Both the position numbers and the translations under genes were made by a program. Under the pieces are notes generated by a model that saw nothing but the letters and a program-made list of their open reading frames with translations, was not told the DNA's origin and did no database searches. 64,000 nt of DNA from Halorubrum sp. BOL3-1 (GTDB lineage Archaea > Halobacteriota > Halobacteria > Halobacteriales > Haloferacaceae): assembly GCF_004114375.1 (NCBI RefSeq), contig NZ_CP034692.1, positions 1,054,001-1,118,000 of the forward strand, in the 5' to 3' direction. How positions within the stretch are numbered: the first letter of the stretch is position 1; the number at the start of each line of letters is the position of its first letter. Of this stretch, positions 8,758-17,247 are shown in pieces.

Positions 8758-9357
8758 TTACTCGAACAGCTCGACGGCCTGCTCGTAGCGGGCGGACGGC
8801 TCGTCCCAGTCGACGACCTCGAAGAAGTTGTCGACGAACTCGCCGCGAGCCGGACCGTAGTCGTGGTAGTAGGAGTGCTCCCAGACGTCGAGCGCGAGGA
8901 CGGGGTGACCGCCCCAGACGGCGCCCTCGTCGTGGTTGTCGACCACGACGTTGCGAAGCTGGTTCGAGAACGTGTCGTACACCAGAAGCGCCCAGCCGCT
9001 CGCGTCACCGGCCGCGGCCTCGAACTCGCCCTTCCAGGCCTCGTACGAGTCGAAGTCCTCGGCGATTCGGTCCGCGAGCGCGCCCTCGGGCGTGTCACCG
9101 CCCTCCGGCGACATGCTCTGCCAGAACAGGTCGTGGAGGATGTGGCCCGAGGAGTTGTGGGTCACGTTGCGGATGGCGCCGGCCGACGAAGAGAAGTCGT
9201 GGGACTCACGGTTCCCTTCGAGCGTCTCTTCGGCCGCGTTCCAGCCGTTGACGTACCCCTGATGATGGGTGTCGTGGTGCCAGTTGAGCACCTGTTCGGA
9301 GATATGCGGTTCCAGCGCGTCGTAGTCGTACGGGAGCGGATCGAGTTCGTAGCTCAT
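8758..9357 (-). CDS. sod: Superoxide dismutase (Mn/Fe)
   Basis: Converts superoxide to oxygen and hydrogen peroxide in the cytoplasm. 199 residues, normal for the family. Seen: all four metal ligands, His27 (WHHDTHHQGY), His75 (HILHDLFW), Asp157 and His161 (DVWEHSYYHDYGP). The GAVWGG and FSNQ positions fit the manganese-type halophilic enzymes, though metal use cannot be settled by sequence alone. Unlike most genes here it has a short leader with a Shine-Dalgarno AGGTGAT about six bases before the ATG, and a TATA-like CTTTAACAGG further upstream. An oligo-T stretch at 8711-8716 follows the gene. Confidence 0.97.
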   Translation of the reverse strand: MSYELDPLPYDYDALEPHISEQVLNWHHDTHHQGYVNGWNAAEETLEGNRESHDFSSSAGAIRNVTHNSSGHILHDLFWQSMSPEGGDTPEGALADRIAEDFDSYEAWKGEFEAAAGDASGWALLVYDTFSNQLRNVVVDNHDEGAVWGGHPVLALDVWEHSYYHDYGPARGEFVDNFFEVVDWDEPSARYEQAVELFE

Positions 9358-9648
9358 CGTTGTATCACCTATTACGAACATGTACCGGAAACCTGTTAAA
9401 GATAATGCGCCACATGATACCACGCGACACTGGACGCGAGCATCACCGGCACCGAGCGTCGAGAATCGATGTGGTCGCGGTTCCGCCCGAAACCGACAGA
9501 TAGTGGGACGGCGTCTGGACCGATTCGAGGTAACCATTTTCAGTTTCGAGTCGGTCGGGATGCGCCGACGGCGAGGCCTCTCGAAATACGGACACGAGGT
9601 CGGAACGTCGCACGAGGCGCGCACGGCGCGAGGTGCGCCGCGCGCTTA

Positions 9649-9732
9649 CGGTGGGACTGGGATTTGAACCCAGGAAGCCGTGAGGCTACCGGTTTTCAAG
9701 ACCGGCGCAATGGGCCACTCTGCCATCCCACC
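9649..9732 (-). tRNA. tRNA-Ser(UGA)
   Basis: 84-base class II tRNA on the minus strand. Acceptor stem GGTGGGA/TCCCACC is perfect, discriminator G73 is as expected for serine, T arm CTGGG-TTCAAAT-CCCAG, anticodon stem CCGGT/ACCGG with loop CTTGAAA, anticodon TGA (positions 9696-9698), and a long variable arm. No intron and no encoded CCA. Reads UCA codons. Confidence 0.95.
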
Positions 9733-9809
9733 ACACATGACCGCTCGGCGTCGGTCGACTAAGTGGTGTCGGATCCGACGAACGCGACCGCCCGTCCGGG
9801 TCCGACCGC

Positions 9810-10565
9810 TCAGTCCCGCACCAACCGCTGTTCTCCGTCCTCGACGACCACGTCCAAGCCCTTCTCGTGGACGAACGCCGCGGTGTAATCCGGAACCACG
9901 CGCTCGGCGGCGAACCGCGCCCGCAGCATCGGCACCACGTCGAGGAGGTCCTCACCGGTCTCCAGCGAGGCCGACGGCTTGACGAAGTCGACGGAGCGGT
10001 CCGCGTCGCGGCCGCGCTCCGCGAGCGTCGGCAGCGCCGGCGCCGCGAACGCGCCCTCGAAGTCGATCGGCTCGGTGAACCCCGCGTAGTACGCCCGACC
10101 CTCCGTCGAGGGACCGATCACGACCTCGGTCGTCCGCAGCTTCATCGCCGCCGAGTCGACGAGCGTCCGTGAGAGCAGCGGCGCGGTCGGGGTGACGACC
10201 GCGACCGAGTCGGCGCCCTCCTCGCGGAGCAGGTGCGTGACGGTGTTTCCGGCGCGCGCGCCGAACGAGGAGCCGACCTGCCGTTCGAAGCGGACGTCCT
10301 CCGTGCCGCCGAGCGTGTCCGCGACGAGCGTCCGCAGCTCCGCCTCCGCGCTCGTCTCGGTCCGGTACTCCTCGGGGAGGTCGTCCTCGTCGGGGTAGTT
10401 GACGAGGAGTTCGCCGCCGGAGCGGTCGACCGCGAGGACGGCGTCGCGGAACTGCGCCTCGTAGAGATCGGCCGCCTCGGCGGTCGACAGCGGCGTCGAC
10501 TCGGCGATCGCGGTTCCGACGAGCCCCTCGCGGGGCGGGTTCGCCAGCAGGGCGACGACTGTCAT
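9810..10565 (-). CDS. DUF2064/CofC-like nucleotidyltransferase-fold protein
   Basis: 251-residue protein with a glycosyltransferase-A-like layout. Seen: N-terminal TVVALLANPPREGLVGT, central GSSFGARAGNTVTHLLREEGADSVAVVTPTAPLLSRTLVDSAAMKL, then TEVVIGPSTEGRAYYAGF. This order (FGAR...L, P-x-L, VIGPS..GRxYY.G) follows the DUF2064 proteins. The family is annotated as putative sugar or nucleotide transferase; no substrate is established. The usual acidic DxD before P-x-L reads TPTAP here, so the metal site may be altered or inactive. The idi gene follows 62 bases upstream in the same direction. Confidence 0.65.
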   Translation of the reverse strand: MTVVALLANPPREGLVGTAIAESTPLSTAEAADLYEAQFRDAVLAVDRSGGELLVNYPDEDDLPEEYRTETSAEAELRTLVADTLGGTEDVRFERQVGSSFGARAGNTVTHLLREEGADSVAVVTPTAPLLSRTLVDSAAMKLRTTEVVIGPSTEGRAYYAGFTEPIDFEGAFAAPALPTLAERGRDADRSVDFVKPSASLETGEDLLDVVPMLRARFAAERVVPDYTAAFVHEKGLDVVVEDGEQRLVRD

Positions 10566-10626
10566 ACGGGAACGCGGCGCGGGAGCGCCTTCAAGTCGCC
10601 GTTTCGGGCCGGAACCGGCCGGCCGC

Positions 10627-11241
10627 TCAGGAGAAGTCGCGCCGCATCGCGATCTCGAACCAGGGACAGAGCCGGAGCTGCCGGTACAGCGCGGGATTCC
10701 GGTGGAGGTGTTCGTAGTCGGCCCACAGCATGCCGCCGATCTCCTCCTCGTCGGGGTCGAGCGCGGTGTCGTCGAGGGTGACCTTCAGCACCGCACACAC
10801 CTCCCACTCGACGCCCTCGTTGGGGTAGTAGCGCTTGTACTCGAACTTGTCCGTCACCCGGAGATCGTCGTACTGGTCGGGCGCGATGCCGAGCTCCTCT
10901 TCGAGGCGCTGTTCGGTGGCCGCCTCCTGCGACTGCCCCTCGACCGGGTGGGAGGCGACCGTGCCGTCCCAGTGGCCGTCCCACAGGCGCTTGTCCGGCG
11001 CGCGCTGAGCCAACAGAATCCGGCCGTCCCGGTCGAAGACGAGACAGGTGAACGCGCGGTGGCGGATCCCGTCGCCCGTGTGCGCGTCGAGCCGGTTCAC
11101 CGTGTCCTGCGCGACGTCGTCGGGGTCGACGGCGATTACGTCCTGGAGCGCGTTCTCGTGGTCCGCGTCGCTCGTGGCGCCGGTTTCGCTTGCTCCCTCG
11201 CTGGCGGGGTCCCCCGGCGCGGTCGCGTCTTCGGAACTCAT
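10627..11241 (-). CDS. idi: Isopentenyl-diphosphate delta-isomerase, type 1 (Nudix)
   Basis: Interconverts isopentenyl and dimethylallyl diphosphate, feeding archaeal lipid and carotenoid synthesis. 204 residues with an acidic N-terminal leader. Seen: HRAFTCLVFDRDGRILLAQRAPDKRLWDGHWDGTVASHPVEGQS, a Nudix-like EAATEQRLEEELG, and EWEVCAVL and the WFEIAMR terminus, all diagnostic of type 1 enzymes. The usual catalytic Cys position in 'SHP' context reads ASHP. Start is the ATG at 11241. It is transcribed with, and upstream of, the DUF2064-like gene. Confidence 0.92.
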   Translation of the reverse strand: MSSEDATAPGDPASEGASETGATSDADHENALQDVIAVDPDDVAQDTVNRLDAHTGDGIRHRAFTCLVFDRDGRILLAQRAPDKRLWDGHWDGTVASHPVEGQSQEAATEQRLEEELGIAPDQYDDLRVTDKFEYKRYYPNEGVEWEVCAVLKVTLDDTALDPDEEEIGGMLWADYEHLHRNPALYRQLRLCPWFEIAMRRDFS

Positions 11242-11393
11242 GCGCGTTACGTTGCGGACCAGGGCTAATAAGGGTTCGATACGCCGGTCGGTCGTCTGCG
11301 ACTGTCGTCGCTCCTCCCGACTCGCCGGCGCTTCCCCCTCGTCTCGCCGGCGCTTCGACGGTCTTAACCGCGTCCCGGCGCTACTTCGCGCGG

Positions 11394-12851
11394 ATGAGTA
11401 ACCCGGCGCTTGACGTCGTCGAGTTCGTGTTGACGACGCACTTCTACACGCAGGACCGCGACCTCGACGAGAACGACCTGCCCCCTCGATTCCGGCAGGT
11501 GTTCTGGTCGGCCGACGCCGCCGAGGACGCCCCCGGCGGCGTGGAGCGACCGCTGAAGGCGACCGACGAGACCACCCGCACCGCGACGGGGGTCGAGCGG
11601 CCGTGGGAGGCGGTCTCCGACCTCCTCTTCACCCAACGCACGGAGTTCTCCGGCGAGATCTCCCTGACCCAGCCGGCGATGGGGCTGGAGTGGTACCGCG
11701 ATCGCGCGGACGACGACCGGATTGGCGGAAATCCGACGATCGTCGCCGCCTTTGAGACCGCCGAGGAAATGGAGGCGCCGGTGACCCGCGAGGAAGCCAG
11801 AGACGATGTGCGGCCGGTTCAGGCCGACCGCGTCTGGATCGACGCGCTCCTCGGAGAGTACTTCGACGAGGAGGAGGACGCGGAGATGCTCGACCTCGTT
11901 AACGTCCGCGCGCCGGAGGAGATCGAGACGACGCTGGCCGACCTCGTGTTGACCGGCGACCAGGAGGGCGAGATCCAGAAGATCGTCAAGGCGATCGAAC
12001 ACCGCGAGTACCTCGCGGAGATCGGCCTCCGCGAGATCGGGAAGCTGCTGTTCGTCGGCCCGCCGGGAACCGGAAAGACGACTGTGTCGCGGGCGCTCGC
12101 CCACGAGCTCGGGCTCCCGTTCGTCGAGGTCAAACTGTCGATGATCACGAGCCAGTACCTCGGTGAGACGTCGAAGAACGTCGAAAAGAGCTTCGAGGTC
12201 GCGAAGCGGCTCTCGCCGTGTATCCTCTTCATCGACGAGTTCGACTCGGTGGCGAAGACCCGCCGCTCGGACGAGCACGCGGCGCTGAAGCGCGCGGTCA
12301 ACACCCTGCTCAAGTCGATCGACGAGGTGTCGCTGGTCCGCGACGAGGTCCTCCTCATCGGGGCGACGAACCACCCGGACCAGCTCGACGCGGCCGCGTG
12401 GCGCCGGTTCGACGAGATCGTCAATTTCCCCAAGCCGGATCGCGACATGCGCGCGGACATCCTCCGCGTGGTGACGAAGGAGATGCGGATCGCCGACTTC
12501 GACCCCGAGGAGGTCGCGGACCGGACGGGCGGACTCACCGGCTCCGACCTCCGGATGGTCCTCCGGGAGGCCGTCCTCGGCGCGCTCACGGAAGACCGGA
12601 TGACGATCACGCAAGAGGACGTGATGGCGGCCGTCGAGGACTTCGAGGAGCGCGACAACCTCAAGAACATGGACATGATCGACGGGGAGGGCGCCGAGGT
12701 GCTGGGCGAGACGGGGTCGAACGACGCCCACGATCACGAGGAGCACGATCATGATCACGGCGATCACGGTCACGGCGAGAACGACGGTCACGAGGAGAGT
12801 TCGGCGGACCCGACTCGCGGCGCGGAGCCGCAGGGACGAACGCAGGACTGA
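11394..12851 (+). CDS. AAA-family ATPase with His-rich C-terminal tail
   Basis: 485-residue single-domain AAA ATPase. Seen: Walker A VGPPGTGKTT around residue 223, Walker B ILFIDEFDSV, sensor/arginine-finger region LIGATNHPDQLDAAAWRRFDEIV, and the small alpha-helical lid GLTGSDLRMVLREAV. An N-terminal region of about 200 residues is family-specific to haloarchaea. The C terminus ends in a His/Asp/Gly tail (HDHEEHDHDHGDHGHGENDG) that could bind metal. Start ATG 11394 is supported by GTCTTAACC about 30 bases upstream. Proteins of this Vps4/SpoVK-like type remodel other proteins; the client is unknown. Confidence 0.88.
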   Translation: MSNPALDVVEFVLTTHFYTQDRDLDENDLPPRFRQVFWSADAAEDAPGGVERPLKATDETTRTATGVERPWEAVSDLLFTQRTEFSGEISLTQPAMGLEWYRDRADDDRIGGNPTIVAAFETAEEMEAPVTREEARDDVRPVQADRVWIDALLGEYFDEEEDAEMLDLVNVRAPEEIETTLADLVLTGDQEGEIQKIVKAIEHREYLAEIGLREIGKLLFVGPPGTGKTTVSRALAHELGLPFVEVKLSMITSQYLGETSKNVEKSFEVAKRLSPCILFIDEFDSVAKTRRSDEHAALKRAVNTLLKSIDEVSLVRDEVLLIGATNHPDQLDAAAWRRFDEIVNFPKPDRDMRADILRVVTKEMRIADFDPEEVADRTGGLTGSDLRMVLREAVLGALTEDRMTITQEDVMAAVEDFEERDNLKNMDMIDGEGAEVLGETGSNDAHDHEEHDHDHGDHGHGENDGHEESSADPTRGAEPQGRTQD

Positions 12852-12959
12852 GGCGAACGGTCGGATTCATCGACGCCGATTTTCGTGTGGGGAGACGCCG
12901 GTGAGTCCCGCTCGTTCAGACGCGAGAACGGGCGAAACGGCCGGGGCGTTCGAGCGTAG

Positions 12960-13160
12960 TTATAAATCGCTGATCGACACGGAGACCACCGAAGCCCCAG
13001 CCGCTCGCTACGACGTAGTCGCTACCGACGCTCCAACGGAGACCGCCAAAGCCCCAGCCTCGCGGTTCGCGCTCTCCGAGCGCTCACCTTGCCCTCGCGC
13101 GTGCTGAGCCGTGCTGAGCCGCGGCTTATCGGCCGCTCGCAGGCACGCAGGGAGGCGCGA
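12960..13160 (+). repeat. Dispersed structured repeat, copy B (truncated)
   Basis: Lies in the 391-base gap 12852-13242. Starts with TTATAAATCGCTGATCGAC and a GAAGCCCCAGCCG motif about 25 bases later, with a second, diverged CAAAGCCCCAG 57 bases on. It shares about 43 bases with copy A (four mismatches) and a 15-base CCCTCGCGCGTGCTG (13092-13106) with copy A (8418-8432), but lacks the central block shared by A and C, so it looks like an internally deleted relative. Next to it are short hairpins, GAGGCGC-GAC-GCGCCTC and CCGGCGGC-AGA-GCCGCCGG, around 13151-13193. No gene is evident in the gap. Confidence 0.65.
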
Positions 13161-13242
13161 CGCGCCTCTTACAGCCGGCGGCAGAGCCGCCGGCGACGCC
13201 ACAGCACCGCAGATCGGTCGTTCCTCTCCCCGTACTGACTGA

Positions 13243-13818
13243 TCATCGTCGGACGCCGACGACCGTGTAGCCGAATCCCCGGTCGACGATCCGTGGGTCG
13301 AGGTCGACGGCGTCCATCGCGGCCGCGAGGTCGTCCGGCGCGCGGAATCGCGAGTCCATCCCGATCGCGTGTTCGCCGGCGACCAGCAGTCGCCCGAGCG
13401 GGTGGTCCGGGTTGAACTCGCGGACGACGAGCGCGCCGCCGGGCGCGAGGGCGCGCGCCGCCTCCGCGAGCGCGGCGTCGTGATCGGGCAGGTGGTGGAG
13501 CGCGTCGACGACCGTGACCGCGTCGACGCTCGCGTCCCCGAACGGCAGTCGCCCCGCGTCGGCGGCGAGACCGGCGAGTCCGCGGGCGCGACGCGCCCGT
13601 GAGAGCATCTCAACGGAGGCGTCGACGACCGTGATATCGGGACCGGCCAGCGCGGCCGCCGCCCGCCCCGATCCCCCGCCGACGTCGAGGAGGCGCTCGA
13701 TCGGCCGCGTCGCGTGGTCGAGTCCGGCGGCCAGCGCCGCGCCGTCCGCCGGCGGCATCGCGAGGTCGTACAGCGGCGCCACCCGGTCGAAGAAGTCCAC
13801 GTCGCCGGTTCCGTACAT
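13243..13818 (-). CDS. Class I SAM-dependent methyltransferase
   Basis: 191-residue Rossmann-fold methyltransferase. Seen: LLDVGGGSGRAAAAL (SAM motif I), ITVVDASVEMLSRA (acidic end of strand 2), DAVTVVDALHHLPDHDAALAEAARALAPGGALVVREF, typical of UbiE/Methyltransf_11 proteins. An N-terminal FFDRVAPLYDLAM matches UbiE-like enzymes, but the protein is short. Start ATG 13818; an in-frame extension to 13845 lacks support. Substrate unknown. Confidence 0.85.
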   Translation of the reverse strand: MYGTGDVDFFDRVAPLYDLAMPPADGAALAAGLDHATRPIERLLDVGGGSGRAAAALAGPDITVVDASVEMLSRARRARGLAGLAADAGRLPFGDASVDAVTVVDALHHLPDHDAALAEAARALAPGGALVVREFNPDHPLGRLLVAGEHAIGMDSRFRAPDDLAAAMDAVDLDPRIVDRGFGYTVVGVRR

Positions 13819-13889
13819 GGACGCAGCGAGTGCCGCGACGAACAAAGGGCCACCGACCCCGTTTAGGGGCCCGCCGCCGTACGACCCCC

Positions 13890-14534
13890 ATGGAGTACGC
13901 GCTCGTGTGTCGCCCCGGCGAGGGCGCGACCCTGCGGCTCGACTACCGAGCGTTCGCGTACGCCGGGAAGTTCGTCGTCGGCGCGCCGGGGAAGTCGGTC
14001 ATCCGGACGCCGGACGGAAGCCCGGCCGCGCCCGACTGGGAGCCGAACGAACCGCTGCCGGACACGGTCGACCCTGCGGCGTTCGAGGGGGACGTGATCG
14101 CGGCCGTCTCCTTCTCGCCCGACCGGACCGACCCCGACTGCTGCCGGATCCGGTACGTCACGGTTCACGCCGCGCGGCGCGGCGAGGGAATCGGGCCGCG
14201 GCTGATCGACGAGACCGTCGCTGGCCTGGCCGCCGACGGCTTCGACCGCGTGAAGATCGCCGTGAACAACCCGTTCGCCTACGAGGCGTGTCACAAGTGC
14301 GGCTTCGGATACACCGGCGAGCGCACGGGGCTCGCCGAACTGGAACTCGAACGCCCGGCCGACGCGCCCGCCCGCGTCGACCCCGAGCGGTACCGCGACG
14401 GGATGGGGGCGTTCCGCGAGACTGACGGCGAACTGAGCCGAGCGGAGCGTCGGTTCGTTGCCGAGCGACTGGAGCGCGGGCCGCCGGTGGTCGGTTCGGA
14501 CGAGGAAAGGGGCGGAGACCGAGGTCAGAGCTAG
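13890..14534 (+). CDS. GNAT-family N-acetyltransferase
   Basis: 214-residue acetyltransferase. Seen: IRYVTVHAARRGEGIGPRLIDETVAGLAADGFDRVKIAVNNPFAYEACHKCGFGYTGE, the GNAT motif A (R-x-x-G-x-G/A pyrophosphate loop) and motif B tyrosine region. N-terminal 80 residues are haloarchaeal-specific. GTTTAGGG about 29 bases upstream of the ATG supports a leaderless start at 13890. Its TAG stop shares a CTAG palindrome with the stop of the convergent tspO gene. Substrate unknown. Confidence 0.85.
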   Translation: MEYALVCRPGEGATLRLDYRAFAYAGKFVVGAPGKSVIRTPDGSPAAPDWEPNEPLPDTVDPAAFEGDVIAAVSFSPDRTDPDCCRIRYVTVHAARRGEGIGPRLIDETVAGLAADGFDRVKIAVNNPFAYEACHKCGFGYTGERTGLAELELERPADAPARVDPERYRDGMGAFRETDGELSRAERRFVAERLERGPPVVGSDEERGGDRGQS

Positions 14535-15043
14535 TTGAGCGCCCAGATGGCGTAGTTGAGCGCGGTCGCGAAGCAGACCCACGCGAGGTACGGGACCACG
14601 AGCGCCGCGGCCCGCCGGTCGACGCGGTCGAAGGCGCGGATCGTCGCGACGACTAGGGGGAGGAGGACGGCGAGGACGACGAGACCGAGGTCGTCGCGTT
14701 CGAGCCCCCAGAAGACCGGCGACCACGCGACGTTGACCGCGAGCTGAACGCCGAACAGCGCGAGCGCGGTCCGGACCCGCCCCGCCGACGCCGCACCGTC
14801 GCGTCCGGCGAGGTACACGAGCGCGGCCGCGGCACCGAGCAGCGCGTACAGAATCGGCCAGACGACGCCGAACGCCCAGCTCGGCGGGTAAAAACCCGGT
14901 AGTTCCAGCGCCGCGAACCAGGCGCTCTGGGTGGTCGTGAACGGGACGCCGAGCGCGCCGATCAGGTTGACCCCGACCGCCGCGGCGGCGATGAGGAAGG
15001 CGTCGCGTCGGTCCGGGAGGCGGGAGGTCGCGGTCGTCGCCAT
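14531..15043 (-). CDS. tspO: TspO/MBR-family membrane protein
   Basis: 170-residue integral membrane protein with five predicted helices. Seen: WFAALELPGFYPPSWAFGVVWPILYALLG and LAVNVAWSPVFWGLERDDLGL, the conserved Trp- and Pro-rich TspO motifs, and a final YLAWVCFATALNYAIW helix. TspO proteins bind porphyrins and cholesterol-like ligands and in microbes modulate photo-oxidative or stress responses; archaeal function is not established. The final codons overlap the stop of the convergent GNAT gene. Confidence 0.95.
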   Translation of the reverse strand: MATTATSRLPDRRDAFLIAAAAVGVNLIGALGVPFTTTQSAWFAALELPGFYPPSWAFGVVWPILYALLGAAAALVYLAGRDGAASAGRVRTALALFGVQLAVNVAWSPVFWGLERDDLGLVVLAVLLPLVVATIRAFDRVDRRAAALVVPYLAWVCFATALNYAIWALN

Positions 15044-15092
15044 GGCCGAGGTACGACGGCCGCGGAGGTAAACCCCTGTGCCGGGTTCGGCC

Positions 15093-15607
15093 TCAGATCG
15101 CGTCGTAGTCCTCGCGGAACGTCTCCAGCGTGGCTACGAGTACGCCGATCACGATGGGACCGACGAACGGCCCGGTGAACCCGACCGAGTAGATGCCGCC
15201 GAACAGCGTCTGGACAGGGAGTTCTCCGATCGTCTGGAGCGCGTCCCCGACTTCCGGGTCCTATCCAATGAGCACCGCGATTCCCGCTTCGATCGCCGCG
15301 ACGTCGATCGACGATTCACCGGCGGCGATGGCGGTGAGGTCGGGAACGAACACCCGTGTGATGTACGCGAGCGGGAGGATCACGGGACGATCGACGAGAA
15401 GATGAGGGTCAGCGCCGAGAGCATCTCTCCGAACCGCTTCGAGACCCGCGCTCGGAGCCGCCGGGTGAGTCGCCGGTAGAACGGGTAGAGGACGAACGCG
15501 AGGACGGCCGAGGCGATCACGTACTCGACGAACGGAAGGATGACGAAGAGCGTGAGGAGCGCGACGGCGCCGATCAACAGGAGGAGGAGCGATTGCCCGC
15601 GGTTCAT
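15093..15607 (-). pseudogene. Decayed AI-2E family transporter (PerM-like permease)
   Basis: Three pieces of one permease remain on the minus strand. 15607-15380 encodes an N-terminal MNRGQSLLLLLIG...LYPFYRRLTRR with two hydrophobic helices. One base is then lost in a C run (VP-to-VILPLAYITRVFVP frameshift near 15384). The frame runs on to a TAG near 15261. After the stop the same frame reads DPEVGDALQTIGELPVQTLFGGIYSVGFTGPFVGPIVIG and ends FREDYDAI at 15093, which is the family's C terminus. Normal proteins are about 340 residues, so some 200 central residues have also been deleted. Non-functional. Confidence 0.85.
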
Positions 15608-15688
15608 TGAGCTCCGTGTCTCCCCCAGAGTATAAACGTGCCCGGCGGGGGCGAGCAGATTGGTCGACCGACGGCGAGCGCGACCCGC

Positions 15689-16285
15689 TCAGGCCCTCGC
15701 CTCGTCCTCGTCGAGTCCGGGCGCGGTCGCGGCGTCGACCTCGTCCGGCTCCTCCGTGCCGCCGCCGACGACGGTCTCGCCCTCGTCGGTCTCGACGTAC
15801 ACGTCGTCCGCGAAGCCCGCCAGCGCGTTCTCGTACTCCGGGGAATCGAGCCGCTCGGGCGTCTCGGGGGCCTCGACGACGCCATCGGTCGGACGGAACT
15901 CGCCCAACGGGTCGTCGATCGTGATCCCGCACTCGGAGAAGAACTCCTCGTACCGCCGGTAGTGGGCCTCCAGCTCGTCGCCGGGAATCTCCATCATCTC
16001 CGTCCACCCGTGGTTGAAGAAGTCGAAGTTCGCCTGGACGTGGGTGATCTCGCGGGCCTCCGCCTCCGGGAGCCCGGCCTCCAGGGCGGCGACGTAGGCG
16101 TCCATCGTCGCGTCGAAGAAGCTGTCGAGGTGGTCGCGGCGCTCCTCGCGGCGCTGTTCGTCCGCCTTGTTGAGGAAGATACTCGTGTGGAGGTCGACGA
16201 GCCTGTCGTTGGCGACGTCGCCGAGGACCGGCGTGGTCAACGCCTTCTTCGCGGCCCAGTGGCGGATGTTCTGCTGGATCTTCAT
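15689..16285 (-). CDS. Haloarchaeal conserved protein (DUF6149-like)
   Basis: 198-residue acidic protein. Seen: MKIQQNIRHWAAKKALTTPVLGD, then a helical region with FFDATMDAYVAALEAGLPEAEAREITHVQANFDFFNHGWTEMMEIP and a disordered acidic tail rich in Glu/Asp. No catalytic motif, signal peptide or membrane segment. I recall a haloarchaea-restricted family of this kind, but the number is from memory. Start ATG 16285; the frame is open to 16435 without support. The gap 16286-16448 carries imperfect CCTGCGGCGTCG repeats. Confidence 0.65.
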   Translation of the reverse strand: MKIQQNIRHWAAKKALTTPVLGDVANDRLVDLHTSIFLNKADEQRREERRDHLDSFFDATMDAYVAALEAGLPEAEAREITHVQANFDFFNHGWTEMMEIPGDELEAHYRRYEEFFSECGITIDDPLGEFRPTDGVVEAPETPERLDSPEYENALAGFADDVYVETDEGETVVGGGTEEPDEVDAATAPGLDEDEARA

Positions 16286-16448
16286 ACGTATCGTTGGGCT
16301 GGGACGCTCTTGAATCTGTGGCGTCGAGGTCCTGCGGCGTCGAGAATCCGTGGTGTCGGGGACCTGCGGCGTCGGAAGCGTGATCGTGTGCGGCGACGAC
16401 CGCGCCGCGCAACTGTTATCCGGCTTAGCGGACACCCTCCGTGTAGAG

Positions 16449-17024
16449 ATGGCATCCAGCGACGACGACGACTGGGCGGCACAGGTCCGGGCACAGCGGC
16501 GGGCGAAGACCGAACACTTCCGCGATTCGGGCCGGTCGCCGCTGCCCGTCTCGATGCGGGGCGACGCGTTCCCCGGACTCGACTACTTCGAGCCGGACCC
16601 GGCGTACCGGTTCGTCCTCCCGCTTCACGAACACGACGAGCCGGAGACCGTCACCGTCGAGACGACGGCGGACGGCGAGCAGACGTTTCGGCGGGCGGGG
16701 GAGTTCCGGTTCGAGGTCGACGGGGAGGCGGTGACGCTTCAGGCGTACCGGCCGGCCGACGGCGAGGACCGCCTCTGGGTGCCGTTCCGCGACGCGACCG
16801 GCGGCGAGGAGACGTACGGCGCCGGGCGGTACCTCGATTTAGAACCCGACCGCGACCGCGTCGACGGCGAGTGGATACTGGACTTCAACCTCGCGTACAA
16901 CCCCACGTGCGCGTACAACCACGCCTACGAGTGCCCGCTCGTTCCGGGCGAGAACTGGCTGGAGGTCGCGATCGAGGCCGGCGAGCGGGACTTCCCCGGC
17001 GAGCCGGCCGGGGCGGATCACTGA
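16449..17024 (+). CDS. DUF1684-family protein
   Basis: 191-residue soluble protein. Seen: W(A)xQVRAQRRAKTEHFRDS near the N terminus and the diagnostic C-terminal block LDFNLAYNPTCAYNHAYECPLVPGENWLEVAI with three Cys/Tyr-rich conserved positions. Family members are annotated as uncharacterised proteins sharing this block; function is not established. Start is the ATG at 16449. The last codons run into a short GCGGACCGCTGACCGGCG-type tandem repeat (17014-17110). Confidence 0.85.
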   Translation: MASSDDDDWAAQVRAQRRAKTEHFRDSGRSPLPVSMRGDAFPGLDYFEPDPAYRFVLPLHEHDEPETVTVETTADGEQTFRRAGEFRFEVDGEAVTLQAYRPADGEDRLWVPFRDATGGEETYGAGRYLDLEPDRDRVDGEWILDFNLAYNPTCAYNHAYECPLVPGENWLEVAIEAGERDFPGEPAGADH

Positions 17025-17110
17025 TCGGCAGCGTCGGGCGCCGACCGGCGGCGCGGACCGCTGACCGGCGACGCAGGTCACTGATTCCCGGCGCGGACCG
17101 CTGACCGGCG
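17014..17110. repeat. Short degenerate tandem repeat after the DUF1684 gene
   Basis: Imperfect copies of GCGGACCGCTGACCGGCG occur at about 17014 (as GCGGATCACTGATCGGCAG), 17053 and 17092. It overlaps the final codons of the DUF1684 gene. Probably slippage-derived; no function is seen. Confidence 0.5.
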
Positions 17111-17247
17111 CGTGGCCCACCGACCGGCGACGCGACTTCCGACGGAAGAGGGGTCTAGTGTACTCTTTTCACATGTCGTGTTTCTCGTTCCCACGGGCTC
17201 GGACGCGGATGACAACCCACATTAACCATGAATTCGAACGGCCGAGT

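Noticed and set aside
15261-16412. 383-codon frame covering the permease decay region and the adjacent gene
   Set aside because: Only its last part matches the AI-2E permease, in a shifted frame; the rest is an antisense or out-of-frame shadow of the gene at 15689.
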